From Chrysogorgia sp. JL179-B06 (lineage: Eukaryota; Cnidaria; Anthozoa; Scleralcyonacea; Chrysogorgiidae), in assembly GCA_035772405.1 (NCBI GenBank), contig JAYKKM010000375.1, forward strand, positions 4,428,501-4,492,500: a DNA stretch of 64,000 bases. Reading direction: 5' to 3'. A program made the translations under genes and the position numbers. This document shows, piece after piece, positions 19,887-29,990 of this stretch. The notes below the pieces were generated by a model, which did not search any database, was not told the origin of the DNA, and worked only from the letters and a program-made list of their open reading frames with translations. Each line of letters starts with the position of its first letter. The stretch's first letter is position 1.

Positions 19887-20455
19887 TAACAAAACAGCTT
19901 ACCATATGGACCCTATTATACCAATTGTTAACATGGATGCGGCTAATTTAACCACGCAACTTTATTTCATGAGCTGTGGGAGTAAAATTAATTAGCGTGG
20001 CCAAAATGAGAGGTTGTATTATTAGCTAACCAAATTGCTGCTCTTTCCAGGGGTGGTTCTAGCACGCGCAAGGGCCCCCCCCCCGCCGAGAAAAAGTCAG
20101 AGAGACCAAGAAAAATCGGAGGAAATAAACCAAAATATGCGCGTATAGCATCCAGCTGCGAATAGCTAGCTTGTAAGAAAAGGTGTGGAAAAGTTGCGGG
20201 CCGCTGGGCCCCATTACAAGTGTCCCCCCCAAAAGCCAGAAAACGTGCAGGGGTTCCTAAATTATAAACATGATGCTAAATAAACGTGAGGCACGAAAAA
20301 TCTGCGGGGCCCACACATAAGTGCGAGCCCCTGGCACTTGCCCAAAGTGCAAGCCCCCCCCCTGATCCGCCTCTGGCTCTTTCATTTGAATGTGAAATAA
20401 TTTATCAATGAGTTAGCCATTACGCTCATTGTTTGGACTTTGAGACTTATTAAGT
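19887..20455 (-). repeat. Peptide-gene far upstream flank, copy 5, split by a hAT-like MITE
   Basis: Matches 14110-14370 (AAAACAGCTTACCATAT to TTGTTTGGACTTTG). The 328-base insertion at 20048-20375 divides it, and removing the insertion with one target copy restores the block. Confidence 0.75.
20048..20375. mobile_element. hAT-like MITE with exact 8-bp target duplication
   Basis: Ends CAGGGGTGGTTC and GATCCGCCTCTG. GCTCTTTC is duplicated at 20040-20047 and 20376-20383. Non-autonomous, with C-rich and G-rich subterminal runs. Confidence 0.85.
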
Positions 20456-20854
20456 TCAATACTTTAATTTAATTACGAAAAGTCTTTGCTGAAAACGTTT
20501 GCAAAATTTTGTAGGCGCTTGCAATGTTGTGGCGTACGATTGCTCGTGTATAAGAAGAAATATGAAAGCTTCTAAGTTCTCAAAAGAAATGGATATAATA
20601 CAAAAAACTTCAATATGTCGAAACATACTTAAGACTTAAGTAAAGTACGTATTTCCATAGACCGGGGGCGCTGAGAGCCAAGATAGGTGCAGGGGTAGGT
20701 GGGGTTATGGTCTTTCAAGGCCCCTAAATGCCCTATAGAAGCTTCATTCTATGTGTAGGATTTGCATGTTGATCATCGTTTCGGACCCCTTATTTGGCCC
20801 GGGCCCTGGGGCAGTCGCCACGGCTATCCCCCTATCTACAGGGCTGCCATAGAC
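20456..20854. repeat. Flank block C and a GC-rich fragment
   Basis: Up to about 20655 it matches the block shared with 18400-18500. Then follows a GC-rich stretch containing CCATAGACC at both ends (20655 and 20840). No gene. Confidence 0.45.
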
Positions 20855-21168
20855 CATAGTTAGTAGAGGGAGATGGTTTGGAAGCTCCATTGTCTTTCAA
20901 GATGACGCAATAGTCATGTTATTGCATTGGAGAAAGTGTTTGTTATTGGTTGGAGAAAGGAAATTCTATGGACACGTGACGGCGAACGACTCACAACACG
21001 TGACGATGAAGGACTACACTAATTAAATCGGAACGTTGTTATTGGATGACTGCTTCATTATACAGAAAATACAATACGTTCAGTGACCGTGAAAGTGAAC
21101 AACAACATAGAACAATGACTTTTGCGGACCTTCCAAACCATCCCTTCTACTAACTATGCATAGACTTT
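20855..21168. mobile_element. MITE with 29-bp inverted ends
   Basis: CATAGTTAGTAGAGGGAGAT continuing to GGTTTGGAAG, and its near-complement at the right end (CTTCCAAACCATCCCTTCTA onward). No ORF. Superfamily not assigned. Confidence 0.75.
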
Positions 21169-21289
21169 ATAGCATCGTGAATAGTTTGGATGCTGGGAAA
21201 AATGAAGTCAAAACATTTCACGGCGGCCATCTTGGATAGACCACATGGGCTCTGTAGTTTCTGTAACGGAGCTGTAGTTTGTATTCTTG

Positions 21290-21372
21290 TTGTTGTCTAG
21301 CGGTTACCACACATGTCTGGGTCGGATATCCGCTCAGGGTCTTAAAAATAATTGAGAAGAAAGTGCTCAATT
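21290..21372 (+). mobile_element. tRNA-derived SINE, family 1, head fragment
   Basis: TTGTCTAGCGGTTACCACAC and the start of the body are present; the B-box region is deleted. Confidence 0.65.
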
Positions 21373-21386
21373 TTCTTTTCATTTAA

Positions 21387-22057
21387 AGTGCCCATAACCT
21401 CAAAATGTTTTATTGTCTTGTTTGGAAGAACTTTTAAAATGATAAAGTAACTTCTTTTGAAGATTTTCGTTTCTTTGCTTTCTTTTTTAGATATATCAGT
21501 TTGTTTGATATGCAAATGTCTGGAATTTCGTCACACATGCATAATGAGTTATTGGAGAAATGTGTATATCTCTTTTATTCTCTTTTAAATCCTTTAAAAT
21601 CAAGAAGTTTGGTATTCTGGGAGAAACGCACACACGTGCTATTCTAATCTAATCTAATCAACTTTATTTAAAGAAGGTAAATACATCTATTACAATAGTA
21701 TTCTGCCTGATGGCCTTCACTGAAAGAAAATAGTAATATTAATTAAAAATACATAATAGGATTATTGACTACAGTTACAGGTTAGTTGATATTTACATTT
21801 TGTACAAGAAAACTCTTCTAAATGGTTTGCATTTTTGTTTTGTTCAAGAACAACGTTTTTTTGCTATTCACACTTTAGTGTTTTTATTTGATGAACGCAA
21901 AGATATATAACATTCTCTCATAACTCATGATTATCAAACAAACTGATATATCTCAAAAAGAAAGCGAAGAAGTAAAAATCTTCAAAAGAAGTTACTTTAT
22001 CATTTTAAAAGTTCTTCCAAACAAGACAATACTGAACATTTTGAGGTTAGGGGCACT
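21387..22057. mobile_element. T2/Kolobok-like fold-back MITE with nested LINE
   Basis: Flanked by TTAA (21383-21386, 22058-22061), ends AGTGCCCATAACCTCAAAA and its complement. The same element without the insertion lies at 32059-32534. The centre holds a LINE fragment. Confidence 0.8.
21645..21861 (-). mobile_element. 5'-truncated LINE copy with 8-bp target duplication
   Basis: Minus-strand match to the last 217 bases of the LINE at 52711-53560, ending in TTAGATTAGATTAG units. TGCTATTC flanks it on both sides (21637-21644, 21862-21869). A clean retrotransposition event into the MITE. Confidence 0.85.
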
Positions 22058-22061
22058 TTAA

Positions 22062-22150
22062 TATAAATTGATATGAATGCTGAAATTTTGGAAATAAACT
22101 AAAGTCAGTAAGATCTTTCATGTGAACTTCGTTTGTATTTTGACGAGTAT
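22062..22150 (-). repeat. Half of a TTAA-type MITE
   Basis: Matches the right end of the element at 26284-26785 (AAAGTCAGTAAGATCTTTCA to CCCTTTAA). Confidence 0.6.
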
Positions 22151-22304
22151 CCCTTTAATCACTAATAATCCCAAAATATCACGCTAGCTATTACTTTGTA
22201 ATATTACGGTTACCAAGGAAATATATATACTAAAACATATATGCTTGGGCGGTCTAAAATGTAAGCGAGATAAATTACAAAACCTTTTTATCCGAGTGTG
22301 TTGA

Positions 22305-22800
22305 TTTGAATACTCTGTTAGCGCTCTCTCCTCCGCAGAGGCTTATTTTTATTAGAAGAAGGCGTGCGGGAAAATGGGGAAGCGCGCGGGGAGTGGATCG
22401 AGGAAAATCGGAGGCGCGCGGTGGACGATGGGATGACGGAAAACGAGAAAACGAGCTTATTTTCTTGGGATTTGCTATAACCTGGGCGATGATCGAGGAT
22501 GAGCATGAAATCTTGTTGGTCAGCAGTCACATTAACTGGATAGCATCAAGGGAATCGAGGTGGGAGGGTTAGGAAGACATGGGGTTAGGGTTAGAAAACT
22601 CATTAGGTGGGGGGTTAGGGTTAGGATCTAAGTTGTTTTGGGGTTAGCTGTTATTTTATGGTTAAGTGACAAAATTCTGTCGATTATATACCTCAATTCC
22701 CTTGATGTTATGCAGTTAATGTGACTGCTGACCAACAAGATTTCATGCTCATCCTCGATCATCGCCCGCGTCATTCCCTGCGCGCCTCCGATTTTCCTCC
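22305..22800. repeat. Fold-back element with TTAGGG-containing centre
   Basis: Arms around GATCGAGGATGAGCATGAAA and CCTCGATTCCCTTGATG pair across a centre rich in GGGTTAGGGTTAG (22570-22680). The coding-looking frames on both strands are shadows of the pairing arms. Confidence 0.65.
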
Positions 22801-22804
22801 CGCT

Positions 22805-22812
22805 ATCTAGTA

Positions 22813-22894
<82 letters not shown>
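22805..22894. repeat. (AT)n microsatellite
   Basis: Almost pure AT dinucleotides. Confidence 0.9.
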
Positions 22895-22898
<4 letters not shown>

Positions 22899-23035
22899 AA
22901 TTTGAAATTTAATTTGGAATTTAATTTGGAATTTAGAAAACTATTTTTAGAAAACCTAATAACTTTCGGAGTATGGTTTAATAAGGCAAACTTCATTTTT
23001 ATTTCATAGGCAGACCTTGGTGGACTAATATTTAA

Positions 23036-23459
23036 CTCTTTCCTGTCCGACCCTGTCCAAATGGTTCATAGAAGACCCACGAAGTCGTCAATCGAAAAAC
23101 ACGATACACGGTAACGCAAGATTAAAAATTGAAATTCGACAAGCGCCAGGCACATGAGATCCACTCACACGCCAAGTTTGATTTGATTTCATAAACAACT
23201 CTGCGATTGGTGGCATTTTGAATTTTCATGATGCTACGCGGGCGTGCAAGATGGCCTTTTCTAGAAAAATGGGTTTTTTTCAAATTTCAACGTTAATGTG
23301 TCTTGTTCGGAAAATTCAAAAGCATTATTGGTAACAGCCGGTTTATTGGGCTTTCAGAAAAGGTATAGGTTTCGCAACAGTTATGGATATTTGCAGAGAT
23401 ATCAATAGAACAAAGAGGTAGTTCAATTTTGGATGTTTTTCAGCCGGTCAGGAATTGAG
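23036..23459. mobile_element. TTAA-flanked element (CTCTTTCCTGTCCG ends), copy 1
   Basis: Flanked by TTAA (23032-23035, 23460-23463), with CTCTTTCCTGTCCG at the left and a mutated inverse at the right. A closely similar full copy is at 51233-51674. No ORF. Confidence 0.8.
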
Positions 23460-23611
23460 TTAATATATATGGCGCTCAAAAAAATCTCCTCTTCATCTAT
23501 ATATACTGATATGTACAAATCATAGTCATGATCCTATCGAGATGATCATCATGAATAATAAAAAAGTCTAGAATTTAAGAACTATAGATGGTGCAACGAA
23601 TGATATAATTC

Positions 23612-24416
23612 CGGTTTTACACAACAAGTGTTTTGGGCACGTCACGCCTGATTAAAGCACCCGTGCCAAGATTTTTGGCCCGCCAATGTTTCATTTACAC
23701 GGCAAATTTCAGTGTTAAACGGCACGCGTAGTTTCTGTGATAAACACTCCTAAAATTAGAAACGGCATGCCCTTATGTGTGTCGACGACCGTGCACTGCA
23801 TTGCCAGCGGTCGTGCCGAGTTTAGTACTTTATATGTACGCCGCGCGATGTGTACAGTCCAAGATGGCCGATGCCAGATAAGTTCGTGCAATTCTGTGGT
23901 ATTATTTCATAAAGAAACGGATACATATGAGACATAGAGAAATATGTTGTTGATTGATTGCTGCTTGTACTCCCTGTGGTATTACTGCTTGTACTCCTTC
24001 TGGTACTGGTACTACTCTCGCTGTTAGCACTTTGTGTGCTTGTGGGAGAATTATCATAGGATTTGACAGGATATTGGAAATTAGAAGCTGCATAGTGATG
24101 GTACTTTGGATAGAAATTAGTATTAGCTTCTGTTACATGGCCCATGAGCATTCGAAGCATACTCATCTCGTGCTCTCTTTCTTCTCGACGCCATTATGTA
24201 AAACAAATTACTTGCGGAAAAAAGGCACGGTACGGCTATCAGGCGGGCCGAGACTACTTATCCAGGTGGTATCGGCACCCCTAAATTTTTGGGCACGCGC
24301 ACCGGTGTTGCGTTCGTTTATACGACATTAATCACGCGGGTGCCGTACCAAAATATTTGGCACCCAGGCAGAAATTTAGGGGTGCCGTGCCCAAAACGCT
24401 TGTCGTGTAAACCGGG
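23612..24416. mobile_element. Terminal-inverted-repeat element with an internal Ser/Thr-rich ORF
   Basis: Ends CCGGTTTTACACAACAAGTG and the matching inverse at 24390-24416; arms include TTTTGGGCACG. The 805-base interior holds a 114-codon minus-strand ORF. It carries no transposase motif, so it is probably a deletion derivative. Confidence 0.7.
23822..24166 (-). CDS. Internal ORF of the inverted-repeat element, function unknown
   Basis: 114 codons with a Ser/Thr/Asn-rich middle (SSTSTRRSTSSNTTGSTSSN) and an N-terminal MSMLRMLMGHVTEANTNF. It resembles the disordered part of a transposon accessory or DNA-binding protein remnant more than a host gene. Its position fully inside inverted repeats argues for a transposon origin. 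I do not recognise the family. Confidence 0.3.
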   Translation of the reverse strand: MSMLRMLMGHVTEANTNFYPKYHHYAASNFQYPVKSYDNSPTSTQSANSESSTSTRRSTSSNTTGSTSSNQSTTYFSMSHMYPFLYEIIPQNCTNLSGIGHLGLYTSRGVHIKY

Positions 24417-24833
24417 CACGTCTGTAAACAAAATAGGGAATATTGATGAAGGGAAACAAAATCCTGACTACGATAATTATTGAATGCACTTTGATTTGCT
24501 TGTCTTAGTTTCTGTATTTATCCAGCTATCCAACTGAGTTGTTATAAAATAGACCAAGAATGAATGCGAGTGAGTACAGATGAACAGATGAATCAATAAA
24601 CATGCCGATTTATAATTCAAAACCTTGTAGAAATATTTATCCTGATCGTTCATGGATAGTTAAAAGATTATTTAGGAAACTGACGTAAATACTAGGACAT
24701 ATAGTGCTAAATAATGTGTTAAAAACCTCTAGGATATTGAAATTGTAGCGATGAGCATATAATGCAGGTGATGTATACAATTTTAATTATTTCAATGAGG
24801 GAGTTACAGATTTTAACTCCCTCCATCGGTACA
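24417..24833. other. No gene seen
   Basis: AT-rich sequence without recognisable motif. Confidence 0.4.
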
Positions 24834-24998
24834 GGGCCGGCGGAAGAGGGGGGTTTAGATCAGGAAAATGCCAAACCGAGAGTTTTTTGTCTTTCCAAAT
24901 TGTTCGCATATTAATCAAATGGAGAAGCTATGTAACCAGGCAATTTTAGGATTGGTACCCAGCCCCCCAATACAGATTTGCTTCCGCCGTGCCCGCAG
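24834..24998. mobile_element. Small hAT-like MITE
   Basis: CAGGGCCGGCGGAAG at the left and CTTCCGCCGTGCCCG at the right; 165 bases, no ORF. Confidence 0.6.
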
Positions 24999-25256
24999 TA
25001 GCCTTGCTAACCTCTACAACATGGGTTAACTGTATTCTTGTCTAGATTCTGTCAAAATGTTGAGTACTGCAGTGGTGCAGCCTGTTAGAGATGGTCATTA
25101 AGTAAATAAAGTCATTAAATACATGAATACGCTGTCAATAATTTTTTAATGATTTAGATAATTTTCGAAAATTAATTATTAAAATTGTATATTAAATGTA
25201 ACTTGTATAAATTGTTTTGCTACTCAAGCTTTTAACGCAAACTCAGCAAAATGTTT

Positions 25257-25333
25257 CGGAGCCCCAGACGGGAATCGAACCCGCAACCTTCTGATCTTCG
25301 GTTAGACGCTGTAACCATTGAGCTACCAGAACT
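25257..25333 (-). repeat. tRNA-like element, family 2
   Basis: The minus strand reads GGTAGCTCAATGGTTACAGC (A-box-like) and GGGTTCGATTCCCG (B-box). The acceptor ends do not pair properly, so it is a tRNA-derived repeat, not a tRNA gene. Similar units lie at 27700-27775, 30315-30400, 60410-60500 and 60673-60755. Confidence 0.65.
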
Positions 25334-25449
25334 CAGAGCAAAGACTACGTTGTGTACTATTATTTCGTACGTGCGACATACGTACTGCTAAAGCCTAAAT
25401 CAGTCTGTCAATCAAACGTAATCTATATATCTTTATCAGAACATATTAA

Positions 25450-25915
25450 ACTGCCTATGACCCCAAATACGATATTGCTGATATATATTCTACATGAAGT
25501 GAAAAGTTGAATGCCAAAATATGTTATGATTTGAGCTTTGCGTTGATGTGCTATAAAGATTTGTTTGTCAGAAAAGCTAATGAGTGTGACGTCATTTACG
25601 GCATTTGGCTTTCTTTTCTGCTTTCCGTGTGATAGACTCTGGTTGAGGATTTGAGTGAAAAAGTTGATAAAATCTTTACTATAGTGGTCAAGTACATCAC
25701 CAACGTTTGAGTTAGATTAATTTGCTTTAACAGTAGAATATTGTATCCGAAATGATGCCGTAAATGACGTCACACTCATTACCATTTCTGACAAACAAAT
25801 CTTTATAGCACATCAACGCAAAGCTCAAATCATAAAATATTTTGGCATTCAACTTTTCACTTCATGTAGCATCTATATCAGTAATATCAAATTTGGGGTC
25901 ATGGGCACTTTAAAT
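25450..25915. mobile_element. Fold-back MITE, TTTAAA end
   Basis: Arms from TATGACCCCAAATACG pair with TTTGGGGTCATGGGCACTTT. Inner arms include GTGACGTCATTTACGGCAT. Related in ends to the TTAAAGTG elements. Confidence 0.7.
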
Positions 25916-25916
25916 A

Positions 25917-27025
25917 CAGTCGACTCCCGATAACTCGAACCCTCGTTATAACTCGAACCAAATTCGATTTCCCCTGGATTTCCGTCATACATTTACTGTA
26001 ATTTTACCCTTTGTAACTCGAACCCTCGATAACTGGAACCTCCCACTAACTCGAAGCAATTTTCGTTTCCCTTCAGGTCATTTTCTACATTTTACCCTCG
26101 ACAACTCGAACCACGTTTGTCAAGACGTGACAAGTCAAATAATACAGTACTGTAGTCCAAAAAATTGATTTTATCATTTTGAAGCAGCCGTGTATTCTGT
26201 CTTTTTTTGCTGATTACAAAAAATATGTTAGTCCAAGTTCAGATTTTGCTAGCTTACTATCTTCATCAAGCTTTGCCGCTTAAAGGGACACTCCGGCCCA
26301 AATACAAGTGCAGTTCATATGAAAGATCTTACTGACTTTAGTTTATTTCCAAAGTTTCAGCATTCCTATCAATTTAGTTGAGAAGATATTGCTAGTTGAA
26401 GTTGAAAATTTGTGGATTTTGACGCCATATTGGTTTTGAAAATATGACGTCATTGAGTGATTCTTTATCGTCAGTGGAGTTGTTTTGATGGCGATCACAT
26501 AGTGATAATTATTGTGAATGGTCTTTGGACGACAATTAGTCGAAATAAACTATTTAGTTCATCATGCAGGAAAGTAGAGGAGCTTCTTAGGCATAATACG
26601 AGACACGTCACTCAGTGACGTCATATTTGAGAAACAAAATGGCGTCGAAATTGGACAAACTCTCCAACTTCAACTAGCCACATCTTCTTAACTAAATTGA
26701 TAGGAATGCTGAAACTTTGGAAATAATCTAAAGTCAGTAAGATCTTTCATATGAACTACATTTGTATTTGGGCCGGAGTGTCCCTTTAACTCCTTCTTAA
26801 ATGTCAATAAATTTCTTTTGTCACTACGTTACGTTCTGATTTATTATAATATTTAGAAATATTGTTCCATTCCATACAGCAATTAAATTTGATTAAAATG
26901 ACACTGTAGTTAGAAATACACAGTAGCTAAACACCGTTTTTTTCCTTCTTTCTGGTCATTTTTTCTAAACTCCCGGTAACTCGAACTCGCGATAACTCGA
27001 ACCTTTTTCTACTTCCCTTCTATAG
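25917..27025. mobile_element. Pogo/Tigger-like remnant with nested MITE
   Basis: The left end CAGTCGACTCCCGATAACTC and repeated AACTCGAACC units are typical of pogo/Tigger termini. The right side carries TAACTCGAACTCGCGATAAC near 26970. A TTAA-type MITE sits in the middle. No transposase remains. Confidence 0.65.
26284..26785. mobile_element. T2/Kolobok-like MITE with TTAA duplication
   Basis: AGGGACACTCCGGCC and its exact inverse bound the element, with TTAA on both sides (26280-26283, 26786-26789). TTAAAGGGA fits the T2-MITE terminal consensus. Arms contain a central TGACGTCA-like word. Confidence 0.85.
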
Positions 27026-27124
27026 TTCGTACATGCGAGTGCGACATATATGTACTGTTAGCCTAAATCAGTCTGTCAATCAAAATCAATCTGTATATCT
27101 TTATCAGAACATAAATATATATAT

Positions 27125-27357
27125 ATTTTCTTTAGATGAAGAGAGGATTTATCAATGGTCAAATATATGTATATGAGAGAGTCGGGGCGATGTATAAATT
27201 GATGTATATGATGTTTGACTGTTCTGACCGTGTCTCAATAGCTCAGTGGTTAGAGCGCCGATGCGTTGATTCGGAGACCTCTGGTTCGATTCCCGGTTGG
27301 GGCAGTCATATACATATATTTGACCATTAATAAATCCTCTCTTCATCTAAAGAAAAT
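27125..27357 (+). repeat. tRNA-like unit enclosed by 52-base inverted repeats
   Basis: Arms 27125-27176 and 27306-27357 match in 51 of 52 bases. Between them a plus-strand tRNA-like unit (27233-27304) has pairable 7-base ends (GTCTCAA with TTGGGGC), a D-arm GCTCAGTGGTTAGAGC and a T-loop TTCGATT; the anticodon position reads GTT. T-arm and anticodon-stem mismatches argue against a working tRNA. Confidence 0.7.
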
Positions 27358-27610
27358 TGTTGTAAAGCCTCCTGTATACAAGAGCCGGTGATAAGCTCGC
27401 AGGCTTCGCTCTTCGTCGAAGATGAGATGTCTTCCTGTAGAGATTTGAGAGTCGGGGCGATGTATAAATATGTATATGATGTTTGAATGCTCTGACCGTG
27501 TCTCAATAGCTGATCAGTGCAGGTTAGAGCGCCGATGCGTTGATTCGGAGACCTCGGGTTCGATTCCCGGTTGGGGCAGTCAAATTTTCATATACATATA
27601 TTTGACCAAT
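27345..27610 (+). repeat. Second tRNA-like palindromic unit with 8-base insertion
   Basis: Repeats the GAGTCGGGGCGATGTATAAA leader and tRNA-like part of the preceding unit, with GATCAGTGCA disrupting the D-arm. The B-box GGGTTCGATTCCCGG is intact. Confidence 0.65.
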
Positions 27611-27699
27611 AAATATATATTAAATCGAGATTTCTGAATTAACAGTACGTACAGTATGTCACAACGTATATAGCCTTTACTCTGCCATCCGACTATACT

Positions 27700-27775
27700 A
27701 GTCTGGTAGCTCAATGGTTAGAGCGTCTAACCGGAAATCATGAAGGTTGCGGGTTCGATTCCTGTCTGGGGGATC
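27700..27775 (+). repeat. tRNA-like element, family 2
   Basis: TAGCTCAATGGTTAGAGCGT and GGGTTCGATTCCTG give A- and B-box-like blocks; the acceptor arm is not complementary. Confidence 0.6.
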
Positions 27776-27959
27776 AGAAACGTTTTTTCTGAGTTTGCGT
27801 TTAAGCTTGATTAGCAAATAATTTACTATATTAAAATTGTGTTTTTGTGAATCGACATTTGATTATAAAAACAATAGCAAATTAGTTGTCTTGTATCAAT
27901 TAAAGTTTAAATGGGAATGGAAGTTAAAAGTGACGGAAAAAGTAAAGTTTAATATATGC

Positions 27960-28265
27960 ATGCAGTACAAACTATACGTGGCTCTCAGGAAAGCTGAACT
28001 AGAGAAAAAAACGTGCCTACAATGATCGAATTATTCAAGTGGAAAATGAAACCTTCACCCTAGCTCTGATATTTGGCACCAACGGAGCTACGGGATACGA
28101 ATGAGAGAAGTTTCCCAAAATAAAAGATCTGAGAAATACTCTATTACAATGAACTGAATACGGACACGTTTATACCTTTAGTATTCTTCGTTCTGCGTTA
28201 TTTTGCCTTAGAGGCACTAGAGTTGGTTTTTATGGCTCCTTTAGCACAACATTTTGAATTTGCGT
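27960..28265 (+). pseudogene. Decayed second copy of the retroelement C-terminal domain
   Basis: A frame reading KKRAYNDRIIQVENETFT then IFGTNGATGYE matches KKRKYNQRVMDVEMGTFT and FGTNGGMGA of the copy at 10573-11001. ILRSALFCLRGTR follows further on in a shifted frame, with stops between. Ends in AT-rich tail. Confidence 0.6.
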
Positions 28266-28269
28266 GTGC

Positions 28270-28500
28270 GGAGGCACACATCTAATAATTTTTATTTATA
28301 TATATTATATATATTATTATTTTATTATTTATCTTATATATATATATATATATATATTTTTTGTTAAAGTCAATCTACTTTAACATTTATCTATATAAAA
28401 TTTCCTTCTTAATGCAGTGTAGCTATATATTGTTGTAAATTTTGTGTTATATATTTTGAAATAAAGATGTTTAGTTATAGTTGAACTACACATGGCGCTT
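28270..28500. repeat. TATA/ATT-rich low-complexity stretch
   Basis: TATATATT and ATTATTATTTT runs, probably the tail of the retroelement fragment upstream. Confidence 0.7.
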
Positions 28501-28504
28501 GGAT

Positions 28505-29430
28505 TTATTTATTTATTACGATTCGCCATTGGTAAATTAACATATAAAAGTATATAAGTCTGACAGGGATACCACTACAGCTACGCCAATTACTGTTGCC
28601 CCGTGTAAAATTAAAAAAAAAAAAAAATAAATAAATAAAAATTGAAGTTATAAGCACATTAACTAAGGTGAAAAGAAAAGTCTGTAGCAAAAATCAACAA
28701 CAACAAGTGAGGGATTACTCGAGGCGATGTGCCACGTGTGTCGTCCTGGTAATATAGATGGAATAAAGAGCGTCATAGTAGTATTCAAGTTGGGTTTTCT
28801 TAAATAAACTAAACTTGAGTGTTTTGAATCTTAAAAAGTCCGGTAATGCGTTCCAAGTTCTAGTTATACTCTCACAATGAAGGATCGTTGATAAGTTACT
28901 TCTACATTGATGAGGAACAAAACTTCTTGGGTTGTTGGCTGCTCTAGTTTGCCGTAAAATTATACTGCTGGTAGCGTTTCTTGTCTACTATAAACAAGAC
29001 TATTGAAAGCCTTAAAAATTAATAACAACAGGTCAAGGTATTCGTGCCAATACGATACTGCAGAAAGAAGTCCTGTTAGCTTGAGTCCATCTGTGTACGA
29101 GTTTCAGATCGAAAGGGTAGGTTGAGAATGACTTTAGATGCGCGCCTCTGGACTCTCTCTACACGTTTTAACAACTCTATTGATATATACCCAAATCTGA
29201 ATAGCGGTACCCCATATGTGGTCTGACGAGAGCCAGTACAGCGTACGGCGCGTCCCAGTGTCTTTAATTTCGCGGTGGAAGATCTGCGCACGAAGCCAAG
29301 AAGATTGTTTGCCTTGCTACATTGTTCATGCACTTGTTTCGTCCAGCTGAGGTGGCTGATTTGTTCAGATGGTCTGGAGGGGACAATTGAGTACGCCTCG
29401 TTGGTAAAAAGAAATTCCTCTGTATTCAAA
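28505..29430 (-). mobile_element. LINE reverse-transcriptase C-terminal fragment, minus strand
   Basis: The open part (29076-29429) contains LSWTKQVHEQCSKANNLLGF, LGRAVRCTGSRQTTYG and RVERVQRRASKVILNLPF. These are diagnostic of the region after the LINE polymerase domain. Further downstream broken frames give SYWHEYLDLL and TWNALPDFLR. The 3' part contains CAGTAATTGGCGTAGCTG, similar to the tail at 32.84 kb. Polymerase catalytic motifs are absent, so 5' truncated and dead. Confidence 0.8.
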
Positions 29431-29527
29431 TATTTGGCTTTTTAAAAATATAGTCCAAATTAAAAATTCCCTCCTATATCGCTAAGCTTTTATGTAGCAA
29501 TTAATCTGTTTGCCATTTCCACAATTT

Positions 29528-29820
29528 AAAGGGACCGGTCATTATTTATCGCCGGGGTGGGGTCGAAGAGAAAATGGTTGGGTAAGAAAATGTCACTTCT
29601 CTGTTTGGGAATATTTTCATGACTACTTTATACATAGAAAAATAAGAGTTCATCATTTAAAATTGGAATCTCGTCATCAATTCTCCTTAGTCATCATTGC
29701 ACATTAGCTTTTATTATTGTATTCCTCTCCTTGTTTTACTTGGATTCCTGCTCTGTATAGGGCCGATAATAACCTAAAGTTACAGTAGGATCAGACTGTA
29801 TATCTATTTGGGTTTGTTAG
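29528..29820. mobile_element. Fragment of the GGGACCGGTCATTATTTAT MITE family
   Basis: The left end matches the family end seen complete at 61780-62345. The interior (GAGAAAATGGTTGGGTAA and onward) is the complement of 62000-62300. Confidence 0.65.
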
Positions 29821-29990
29821 GTAAAATATTTTCTTTACCCATAATGGTTGACCGAACCTACAAGCCAAATATTGGACTACAGAAGCTTTTGTTTCACCGA
29901 GGCAAAGCCAAAGCGTACAATCTATTGTCTGATCCAGCCCACCTGAACAATTCCAAACGCTACCAGGTGAAATATCAGATGATGGCTTGA
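29808..29990 (+). CDS. Small ORF of unknown nature
   Basis: A 60-codon frame with a possible start at a second methionine (MVDRTYKPNIGLQKLLFHRG) and a basic composition. I recognise no domain and see no splice sites of good quality. It lies after a MITE fragment and before A-rich sequence, so it may be a transposon or processed-pseudogene remnant. Confidence 0.2.
   Translation: MGLLGKIFSLPIMVDRTYKPNIGLQKLLFHRGKAKAYNLLSDPAHLNNSKRYQVKYQMMA

Noticed and set aside
22306..22572. Arg/Gly-rich ORF and its minus-strand partner
   Set aside because: Both derive from the arms of a fold-back element.
27233..27304. Functional tRNA gene (anticodon position GTT)
   Set aside because: Mismatches in anticodon stem and T-arm, repeated siblings with insertions, and location inside inverted repeats indicate a tRNA-derived repeat.
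27136..27346. Opposite-strand ORFs with identical starts (MKRGFINGQIYVY)
   Set aside because: Created by the 52-base inverted repeat around a tRNA-like unit.
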